In this document: positions 1 through 5,583 of the stretch, piece after piece
How the letters are laid out: each line of letters opens with the position of its first letter
How positions within the stretch are numbered: the stretch's first letter is position 1
Assembly: GCA_019424865.1 (NCBI GenBank)
Contig: JAHYYS010000074.1
Location: 1-11,292 of the forward strand
Length of the DNA: 11,292 nucleotides
Direction of reading: 5' to 3'
Origin: a bacterium
GTDB taxonomy: Bacteria > Bacillota > Clostridia > Oscillospirales > Oscillospiraceae
Made by a program: the position numbers and the translations under genes
Notes under the pieces: model-generated
What the model was told of the DNA's origin: nothing
What the model saw: the letters and a program-made list of their open reading frames with translations, nothing else
The model's database searches: none

Positions 1-118
1 TTGCAGTTTGCGTCTATATATGGCTGATTACAGGCTGGGTTAAGCATATAAAAGATATGAAAACTCGAGACAGATAACTAACAATCCTGTTCTTTCTTAC
101 TTAACAATGGAATAACAG

Positions 119-165
119 CAAAAGCAAGGTTCCTTCTGTCAGTGGCGGAGGGAACCTTGCTTTTG
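119..165. terminator. Hairpin terminator, probably bidirectional
   Basis: A perfect 15-bp inverted repeat pairs 119-133 (caaaagcaaggttcc) with 151-165, around a 17-nt loop. The outer end of the stem supplies a short T run on either strand (TTTTG), so it could stop transcription both ways. It probably ends a transcript entering from the left, before the acetyltransferase promoter. Confidence 0.75.
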
Positions 166-273
166 TCTATATTCACCAGTGGCTTTCACTTTTCCTTGAA
201 ATCACTCCTTTCCTTGAACAGGGAGAAGTTCCTCTCCTCCCCATTTCCCCATTGGCCGGGCGGGAGAATGGGA

Positions 274-303
274 TTGCCCCTTCCCCGCGGCGGATGGTAT
301 AAT
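274..303 (+). promoter_or_regulatory. Extended -10 sigma-A type promoter of the GNAT gene
   Basis: The -10 box is a perfect TATAAT at 298-303 preceded by TG one base upstream (295-296), the extended -10 pattern. A partial -35 (TTGCCC, 274-279) sits 18 bp away. Transcription would start near 310, about 30 bases before the chosen ATG at 341. The in-frame ATG at 302 lies inside the -10 box, so it cannot be the translation start of this transcript. Confidence 0.65.
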
Positions 304-340
304 GGCGGAAAGAGAGCGCGGCGGAAAGCAGGAGGTACCG

Positions 341-1093
341 ATGATGGATGCGGACTTTATCAACCTGACCGAAGAAAACCTTGCCCGGGAGCATCTTTGC
401 TGCATCATCCGCAGCAGGAAGCCCCACCCGGGGGTGGAGGCCAAGCGGCAGTGGCTCTCAGACCGGCTCCGGGAGGGCCACGTCTTCCGCAAGCTGAATG
501 CCAAAGGCGCTGTTTTCATTGAATACGCCCCGCTGGAAACCGCCTGGGTCCCCATTCTGGGGGACAACTACTATTATCTCTACTGCCTGTGGGCCGCCGG
601 TCCTTACAAGGGGAAGGGATACGGCCGGGCGCTGATGGAGTACTGTCTGGCCGACGCCAGGGAAAAGGGGAAGTCCGGGGTGTGTATGCTGGGATCCGGG
701 AAGCAAAAGGCCTGGCTGACCGACCAGGCCTTCGCCAAAAAATACGGCTTTACCGCGGTGGATACCGCCGACCCGGATTATGAGCTGCTGGCTCTCTCAT
801 TCGACGGGACTGTGCCCCGGTTCGCCCCCGGTGTCAAAAGCCCGGGGATCCCGTCTCAGGAGCTGACCATCTACTATGACGCCCAGTGCCCCTACGTCTG
901 GCAGAGCACGCAGCTGGTGCAGCAGTACTGCGCCGAGGCCGGCGTCCCCCTGTCCCTCCGGGCAGTGGACACCTTGGAGAAGGCCAAGGCCCTGCCCTGC
1001 GTGTTCAACAACTGGGCAGTGTTTTACAAGGGACGCCTGGAGACGATCAATTTGCTGGATCTGGCCTATCTGAAACGGATTTTGAAAAAATAA
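341..1093 (+). CDS. GNAT N-acetyltransferase with C-terminal YoaP-like domain
   Basis: This 250-residue cytosolic protein combines two domains. Residues ~5-155 are a GNAT acetyltransferase fold. The acetyl-CoA pyrophosphate loop is visible as PYKGKGYGRALMEYC (88-102), and a later KKYGFTAVD strand (133-141) is typical of the fold end. Residues ~174-247 match the YoaP-like domain, a thioredoxin-like module found after GNAT domains, with a YYDAQCPYVW strand and CPY motif (178-187). Length and order fit Bacillus YoaP (about 250 residues, from memory). The substrate is unknown. The start at 341 (MMD) has GGAGG at 331-335; ATG 344 is an equally possible start with better spacing. The upstream in-frame ATG at 302 is rejected because it overlaps the promoter. 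The gene looks monocistronic, but no terminator is seen before the next gene 72 bases on, so read-through is possible. Confidence 0.85.
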   Translation: MMDADFINLTEENLAREHLCCIIRSRKPHPGVEAKRQWLSDRLREGHVFRKLNAKGAVFIEYAPLETAWVPILGDNYYYLYCLWAAGPYKGKGYGRALMEYCLADAREKGKSGVCMLGSGKQKAWLTDQAFAKKYGFTAVDTADPDYELLALSFDGTVPRFAPGVKSPGIPSQELTIYYDAQCPYVWQSTQLVQQYCAEAGVPLSLRAVDTLEKAKALPCVFNNWAVFYKGRLETINLLDLAYLKRILKK

Positions 1094-1165
1094 GCCGCGT
1101 ATTTGTCACATTTCCCCTCCAATTCCGTCCAGAAAGGTGAAAGACCATGGGAAAGGGGGAGCCAT

Positions 1166-1723
1166 ATGGAGGACACCGCTATTGTGGAGCTGTACTGGGC
1201 GCGGGACCAGCGGGCCATCACGGCCTCTGACGAGAAGTACGGAGGGCTGTGCCGCAGTCTCTCCTTCCACATTCTCGCCAGCCGGGAGGACGCGGAGGAG
1301 TGCGTCAACGACACCTGGCACCGGGCCTGGGACACCATGCCGCCCCAGCGGCCCGGCTCCCTGCGGGCCTATCTGTGCCGCATCGCGCGCAACCTGTCCA
1401 TCGACCGCTGGCGCTCCGGCCGCGCCCGGAAGCGGGGCGAGGGGCTGGAGCAGCTGGTGCTGGAGCTGGAGGACTGCGTCCCCGCCGGTCCCAGCGCCGA
1501 GGAGGCGTGGGAGGCCCGGGAGACGGCAGCGGCCATTGACCGCTGGCTGGACACCCTGTCCCGGGAGGACCGGACGGCCTTTGTGGCCCGATACTGGTAC
1601 GGCGAGCGGGTGGACCGCCTGGCCGGCCGCTTTGGCCGCAGCCCCAATTGGATGGCCCAGCGGCTGCGCCGCCTGCGGGCGGGGCTGCGCCGGGCCCTGG
1701 AGCAGGAGGGAGTGTGCTTATGA
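1166..1723 (+). CDS. ECF-type sigma-70 family RNA polymerase sigma factor (cassette 1)
   Basis: This 185-residue protein has only sigma regions 2 and 4, as in ECF (group 4) factors. Region 2 covers roughly residues 10-85, with SREDAEECVNDTWHRAWD and the -10 binding helix SLRAYLCRIARNLSIDRWRS. Region 4 covers ~128-180 (LSREDRTAFVARYWYGERVD, then a helix-turn-helix ending in RLRRLRAGLRRALE). It would direct RNA polymerase to a small regulon when freed from its inhibitor. The ATG at 1166 is chosen for its purine-rich site (aaggggga, 1153-1160). The same frame opens further upstream but without a suitable start. The stop codon overlaps the start of the next gene in an ATGA, so the two are translationally coupled, the usual layout for a sigma factor and its membrane anti-sigma partner. 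Its Arg/Gly-heavy second half reflects the high GC. Confidence 0.9.
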   Translation: MEDTAIVELYWARDQRAITASDEKYGGLCRSLSFHILASREDAEECVNDTWHRAWDTMPPQRPGSLRAYLCRIARNLSIDRWRSGRARKRGEGLEQLVLELEDCVPAGPSAEEAWEARETAAAIDRWLDTLSREDRTAFVARYWYGERVDRLAGRFGRSPNWMAQRLRRLRAGLRRALEQEGVCL

Positions 1724-3399
1724 GCGACAAGAGCGAGCGCCTGTTTCAGGCGATGAGCGAGATCCGCGATGAAGCCATCGACGAGGCGGCCCAGGAGCCG
1801 CCGGCAAAAAAGAAGCCGCACCATTGGAAGAGATGGGCCGCTCTGGCCGCCTGTCTGGCCCTTGTGGCGGCGGGCGGATATCTGCTGCCCAGGCTGGGCG
1901 GCAGCAGCGCGGGCGGCGGCGGCCACGACGAGGCATCTGCCTTCATGTCCTACGCCGGGCCGGTGTTCCCCCTGACCCTGGAGGAGGCGAATGGCAGCAT
2001 CACAGCCCAGCGGGACATCACCCTGGATTTTGCCCCCTGGGTGCCGGTGTGGGGATCCAATGAGGAGACAGCGGCCCTGGAGGGCTCCACCGAGGCGGAG
2101 CGCCAGGAGGCCCTGGAGCGGTATAACGAGCTGCGCCCCGAGGGGGGGCGCTGGCATTATTCCGACGACATCCTGGTCACCGATGGGTATACCCTGGCCA
2201 ACAGCAGCGATGCCGACCAGACTGTGACGGCGCTCTACCCCTTTGCCGCCAGCCTGTACGAGCTGGCCCAACGCGCCCCCGCCCTGACCCTGGACGGGAC
2301 AGCGCTGGAGACAGACCTCCATGTGGGGGCCTACTCCGGGGGCTTCGAGGGGGTCTGGGACGGTACCATCGGCGGCGAAGCAGAGGGCAGCGTCAATCTG
2401 GACTACGCCGAGAGCTGGGAGGACTACCAGAACCTGCTCTCCGACGGCTCCTATCTGCAAAACGCCCTGGGGGCGGGGCCGGACGTGAGCGGTATCCCCG
2501 TCATTGTCTACCAATTCACCGACCCCTACGGCCCGCCGGAGGACGAGGAGGCGGGGGTGCCCAATCCCTCCCTCCGGGTGGGGTTCGACCTGGACTACAG
2601 CCGGACCACCGTGCTGGGCTGGGGGTTCCACATGGGGGCCTTCGACCGGGAGAACGGCACCATGATCCAGGGCTTCTCCATCCCCCAGCCGGGAGAGCGG
2701 GGGTACGGGGAGGATATATACTACCTGCTGGTGCTGGGGGAGGACATTGAAAACATGACCACCGGAGGCTATGTCACCGGCGGCACCGACCCGGACACCC
2801 AGGAGCTGGAGGGCTGCGGCGTCACGGTGGAGCGGTATGAGAGCGACCTGGACACCATGCTCCGGGAGATCCTGAGCCTCTACTGGGAGGAGCGGGACTG
2901 GGAGATCGAGTACAGTGGCGGGAACGAGCTGGCTGTGGACTTTGACACCTATTACCGGGCCTTCCTGGAGCATCTGCTGACCTACGGCCTCCTCTCCCCC
3001 GAGGCGGCAGAACGGTACGGCGCCGGCTGGCTGGAAGACATGTCCAGCGAAGTGTGGACCATCGACCGGGTGTGCTGGCTGGAGGCAGAAGTCACCATCC
3101 CCGCTGGGGGGAGCGTCACCCTGGCCGCCGCCATGACCAAGGAGGCCAGCTACGACTTCTACTGCGCCCACACCAAAAACCAGGGGGTGAAGGGCTACGA
3201 CCTGGTGACCACCCTGGGCTCCAACCTGACCTGTACGGGCCAGACCGCCATTCTGGAGGACCGGGGGCAGATCGAGATCGTCCGGCAGAACTTCGGCTTT
3301 GATCTGGAGGCCGGGATCAAATCCGCGGCGCTGGACCTGGGGACGGAGCACTACTACCTGGAGGTCAAGCGGGCGGAGGGGACATTTCCAAAGAACTAA
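1720..3399 (+). CDS. Single-pass membrane protein with large ectodomain, probable anti-sigma partner of cassette 1
   Basis: This 559-residue protein is not a recognised named family. Residues 1-37 are a charged cytoplasmic segment (MSDKSERLFQAMSEIRDEAI at the front) of the kind seen on Clostridial membrane proteins encoded after ECF sigma genes. Residues 38-57 form one membrane helix (WKRWAALAACLALVAAGGYL). About 500 residues then lie outside. They begin with a glycine-rich linker (60-69) and a SYAGPVFPLTLEEA segment (77-90), then beta-rich sequence including DGYTLANSSDADQTVTALYP (155-174). No zinc-binding HxxxCxxC anti-sigma motif is present. The start at 1720 overlaps the sigma stop by four bases. 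Regulated release of the sigma factor is inferred from order, overlap and topology, not from a known domain. The ectodomain could alternatively be a surface sensor or binding protein. Confidence 0.75.
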   Translation: MSDKSERLFQAMSEIRDEAIDEAAQEPPAKKKPHHWKRWAALAACLALVAAGGYLLPRLGGSSAGGGGHDEASAFMSYAGPVFPLTLEEANGSITAQRDITLDFAPWVPVWGSNEETAALEGSTEAERQEALERYNELRPEGGRWHYSDDILVTDGYTLANSSDADQTVTALYPFAASLYELAQRAPALTLDGTALETDLHVGAYSGGFEGVWDGTIGGEAEGSVNLDYAESWEDYQNLLSDGSYLQNALGAGPDVSGIPVIVYQFTDPYGPPEDEEAGVPNPSLRVGFDLDYSRTTVLGWGFHMGAFDRENGTMIQGFSIPQPGERGYGEDIYYLLVLGEDIENMTTGGYVTGGTDPDTQELEGCGVTVERYESDLDTMLREILSLYWEERDWEIEYSGGNELAVDFDTYYRAFLEHLLTYGLLSPEAAERYGAGWLEDMSSEVWTIDRVCWLEAEVTIPAGGSVTLAAAMTKEASYDFYCAHTKNQGVKGYDLVTTLGSNLTCTGQTAILEDRGQIEIVRQNFGFDLEAGIKSAALDLGTEHYYLEVKRAEGTFPKN

Positions 3400-3401
3400 G
3401 T

Positions 3402-3441
3402 AAAAAGCTGGGAGGCTGTCAACAGGGCGGCCTCCCAGCTT
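3402..3441. terminator. Hairpin terminator between convergent genes
   Basis: A 12-bp stem pairs 3405-3416 (aagctgggaggc) with 3430-3441. Read leftward the stem is followed by TTTTTA (3406-3401), a convincing terminator for the spoVAD-spoVAE transcript. Read rightward the T run is weak (ttcat), so it would be a poorer stop for the membrane-protein gene ending at 3399. The 82 bases from here to spoVAE show nothing clear. Confidence 0.75.
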
Positions 3442-3523
3442 CATCAGGAGCTCTGTCCGAGGGGCCGTCAAAGGCCGCCTCCGGGAAACACAGCCGAGGC
3501 GCACAAAGCGCGCCCCAGGCTGC

Positions 3524-3880
3524 TCAGCTTTTTGGCTTTGGCTTACACACCAGAGCCACCAAAAATCCGAAAAAGATGGCGGCGGCAATTCCGCCGGCCG
3601 CAGCCGTGGTGCCGCCGGTCAGCGCCCCCAGCACGCCCTCCTCCGCCACCGCTTTCCGCACACCCTTGGCCAGCAGATGTCCAAAGCCGGTGAGGGGTAC
3701 TGTGGCGCCGGCGCCCCCCCAGTCCACCAGCGGCTGATAGAGCCCAACGGCGCTGAGAATGACCCCGGCGGTGACATAGCTGACCAGGATTTTGGCCGGC
3801 GTCAGCGGCGTCTTGTCAATGAGAATCTGGCCAATCAGGCACAGCATGCCGCCGCACAGGAAGGCCTTGCAATATTCCAT
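3524..3880 (-). CDS. spoVAE: Stage V sporulation protein AE (SpoVAE/SpoVAEB)
   Basis: This 118-residue membrane protein belongs to the SpoVA complex, which moves dipicolinic acid (Ca-DPA) across the inner forespore membrane during sporulation and out during germination. Membrane helices lie at about residues 5-22, 30-48 and 91-112, and the chain ends in a basic tail (CKPKPKS). The conserved stretch VPLTGFGHLLAKGV (61-74) with EEGVLGALTGG (80-90) is typical of the SpoVAC/SpoVAE families. The length fits SpoVAEB rather than the longer SpoVAC. The ATG at 3880 is preceded by a GGGGAG site. The frame is open well upstream, but that stretch reads through the end of spoVAD and is a shadow. It lies 22 bases after spoVAD on the same strand, so the two form an operon ending at the 3402-3441 hairpin. 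Confidence 0.9.
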   Translation of the reverse strand: MEYCKAFLCGGMLCLIGQILIDKTPLTPAKILVSYVTAGVILSAVGLYQPLVDWGGAGATVPLTGFGHLLAKGVRKAVAEEGVLGALTGGTTAAAGGIAAAIFFGFLVALVCKPKPKS

Positions 3881-3902
3881 ATTCTTCTCCCCTCTCGCTG
3901 GC

Positions 3903-4916
3903 CTACTTTGTGTTGGAAATGGCGATGGCGTGGCAGATACCGGGGATAGACTCCCCCTGAAAGGAGGCCGTGGGCGAGTGGAGCGCCCCGGTGGGGCAAA
4001 AGAGGATGTTGCTCCACCGCCCCTCCCGCATGCCGTTGAGCAGATAACCGGTGAGCACCGAGGCACAGCAGCCGCAGCCCGACCCGCCGCAGTGGACGTC
4101 CTGGCCCTGGGGGTCAAAAATCATGGCGCCGCAGTCGGCGTGGTTGCCCAGCTCGATCCCGTCCCGGCTCAGCAGCTCCAGCAGCAGCTCGCTGCCCAGC
4201 AGCCCCAAATCCCCGGTTACAATCAGGTCATAGTAGCTGGGGGCCCGGCCGGTGTCCTTCAGATGGGCGGAAATGGTGTCGTATGCGGCGGGGGCCATGG
4301 CCGCCCCCATATTGTTGGCGTCCTTGATGCCCTTGTCCACTACCTTGCCCACTGTCACATGGGTCACATAGGGCCCCAGTCCCTCCCGGGCCAGCACAGC
4401 CGCCCCCGCCCCGGTGACCGTCCATTGGGCGGTGGGGGTGCGCTGGCTGCCGTATTCCAGCGGGGTGCGGTACTGCCGCTCTGCGGAGCAGAAGTGGGAG
4501 GAAGCCACGACCCCGGCCCACTCCCCAAAGCCGCCGTCCAGGGTCAGGGCGGCCAGCGCCAACCCCTCCCCCATGGTGGAGCAGGCCCCGTACAGGCCGA
4601 AAAAGGGGGTGCTCTGCTCCCGGGCCGCATAGGACGAGCCGATGCACTGGTTCAGCAGGTCGCCGGCAAACAGCCAGTCCAGTTTGGAGGCCGGCTGTCC
4701 TGCCTTGTCCAGGGCCAGAGCCAGGGCCTGCTTCTGCATGGTGCTCTCCGCCTTTTCCCAGGTGGCCTCGCCAAAGCTGTCGTCCGACGCGATATAATCA
4801 AAGGAGGACGCCAGCGGCCCCTCCCCCTCCTTTTTCCCCACCACATTGGCGTGTCCGGCCAGACTGGGCGGATTGGCCAGCACCGCGGTCTGGCTGCCCA
4901 GCTTTTTTGTGGTCAT
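3903..4916 (-). CDS. spoVAD: Stage V sporulation protein AD (SpoVAD), DPA-binding thiolase-fold protein
   Basis: At 337 residues this is the family's normal length (about 338). SpoVAD binds dipicolinic acid and works with the membrane SpoVA proteins in loading it into the forespore. It has a thiolase-like fold. The segment at the thiolase cysteine position is visible as GLYGACSTMGEGLALAAL (107-124, Cys112). Other conserved pieces are the early ANPPSLAGHANVVG (14-27), SSHFCSAERQYRTPLEYG (139-156), the glycine/cysteine run CGGSGCGCC (276-284) and CPTGALHSP (307-315). The start at 4916 (MTTKKLGSQT) has AGAGGTGG just upstream. The longer frame to 5009 would begin inside the inverted repeat region and is rejected. 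It is first in a two-gene operon with spoVAE. No spoVAC lies upstream; a divergent sigma gene does. Confidence 0.95.
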   Translation of the reverse strand: MTTKKLGSQTAVLANPPSLAGHANVVGKKEGEGPLASSFDYIASDDSFGEATWEKAESTMQKQALALALDKAGQPASKLDWLFAGDLLNQCIGSSYAAREQSTPFFGLYGACSTMGEGLALAALTLDGGFGEWAGVVASSHFCSAERQYRTPLEYGSQRTPTAQWTVTGAGAAVLAREGLGPYVTHVTVGKVVDKGIKDANNMGAAMAPAAYDTISAHLKDTGRAPSYYDLIVTGDLGLLGSELLLELLSRDGIELGNHADCGAMIFDPQGQDVHCGGSGCGCCASVLTGYLLNGMREGRWSNILFCPTGALHSPTASFQGESIPGICHAIAISNTK

Positions 4917-4965
4917 GCGTACCACCTCTCCCCGTTTTTTGTCTGAAGCTAGCTTTCCCCCGGGG

Positions 4966-5006
4966 AAAAAAATTATGTCCCGCAGCGGGCGGGACATAAT
5001 TTTTTT
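4966..5006. repeat. Perfect 18-bp inverted repeat between divergent genes
   Basis: The left arm 4966-4983 (aaaaaaattatgtcccgc) is exactly complementary to 4989-5006, with a 5-nt loop (agcgg). It has seven A on one side and seven T on the other, so it looks like an intrinsic terminator on both strands. Yet it sits between two divergent genes, 50 bases ahead of spoVAD and 71 ahead of the sigma gene. It also carries, on each strand, TTATG and CATAATT boxes 17 bp apart that resemble forespore sigma-G promoter boxes (GHATR/CATNHTA, from memory). It may be an attenuator, an insulator or an operator; the role is unresolved. Confidence 0.85.
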
Positions 5007-5076
5007 CAAAACGCCGCGTATCCCGGTGACAATTTGGCCGCCAGCTTTGAGTTATCAGTGAAAGGAGGTCCTGTCT

Positions 5077-5583
5077 ATGGATACTCAGCCGCTGCGCGCG
5101 GGCGGCGAGCTCACGGAGATCATTGACCGCTATCAAACCACTGTATTTGGTCTGGCGCTGGCCAAAACCGGCTCCCGGGCGGATGCGGACGATGTGTTTC
5201 AGGAGGTCTTTCTGGCCTATTACCAGTCCGGCAAGACCTTTCGGGACGAGGAGCACCGCAAGGCCTGGCTGCTGCGCACCACTCTGAACCTGTGCCGGCG
5301 GGTGACCCAGTCCTCCTGGCGGAAAAAGACCGTTCCCCTGTCTCAGCGGGAGGACACCCCCGTCCGCTTTCAGGAACCGGAGGAAAACCGGGTATGGCAG
5401 GCCCTTTGCGGGCTGGAGGAAGCCTATCGTCTCCCCCTGTATCTGTTTTATTTCCAGGAGCTGTCCACCCGGGAGATCGCCAGGGCCCTGTCCATCCGGC
5501 CGGGCGCGGTGCGCATGCGTCTGACCCGGGGACGGGAGCAGCTGCGCCAGGCTCTGAAAGGAGATTATTTCCATGACGAATAA
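5077..5583 (+). CDS. ECF-type sigma-70 family RNA polymerase sigma factor (cassette 2)
   Basis: This 168-residue ECF sigma factor has region 2 at ~12-80, including GSRADADDVFQEVFLAYYQS (the DAxDxxQxxF pattern) and HRKAWLLRTTLNLCRRV. Region 4 lies at ~105-162, with LPLYLFYFQELSTREIARAL and IRPGAVRMRLTRGREQLRQA as the helix-turn-helix. It differs clearly from the sigma factor at 1166-1723, so the two are not a recent duplication. The ATG at 5077 sits 8 bases after a strong AAAGGAGG (5061-5068). The last 11 bases overlap the next gene, which has its own AAAGGAGA site at 5557-5564, a tightly coupled two-gene operon. No convincing housekeeping promoter is seen between the inverted repeat and the start; autoregulation by the sigma factor is possible but only inferred. 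Confidence 0.93.
   Translation: MDTQPLRAGGELTEIIDRYQTTVFGLALAKTGSRADADDVFQEVFLAYYQSGKTFRDEEHRKAWLLRTTLNLCRRVTQSSWRKKTVPLSQREDTPVRFQEPEENRVWQALCGLEEAYRLPLYLFYFQELSTREIARALSIRPGAVRMRLTRGREQLRQALKGDYFHDE

Larger units (their letters stand above)
1..340. other. Left-edge intergenic region
   Basis: No complete gene is seen here. The first ~118 bases are AT-rich and hold only short open stretches. One of these runs in frame from base 3 to a TAA at 75-77 (24 codons, hydrophobic then basic) and could be the tail of a rightward gene entering from the left, but nothing identifies it. The rest holds the terminator hairpin at 119-165, a pyrimidine-rich stretch, and the promoter at 274-303 that serves the acetyltransferase gene. 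Confidence 0.6.

Noticed and set aside
3..77. 24-codon open stretch that might be the tail of a rightward gene
   Set aside because: Too short and without recognisable sequence; noted only within the left-edge region.
142..522. 126-codon open frame on the plus strand at the left edge
   Set aside because: It starts inside the terminator hairpin, overlaps the promoter and the acetyltransferase gene in another frame, and has no ribosome site.
1369..3588. 739-codon open frame on the minus strand
   Set aside because: It lies antisense to the first sigma/membrane-protein pair, has Pro/Gly/Arg/His/Gln-rich low-information sequence, no ribosome site, and is a third-position GC shadow.
3792..4946. 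384-codon open frame on the plus strand
   Set aside because: It is antisense to spoVAE and spoVAD, both well recognised.
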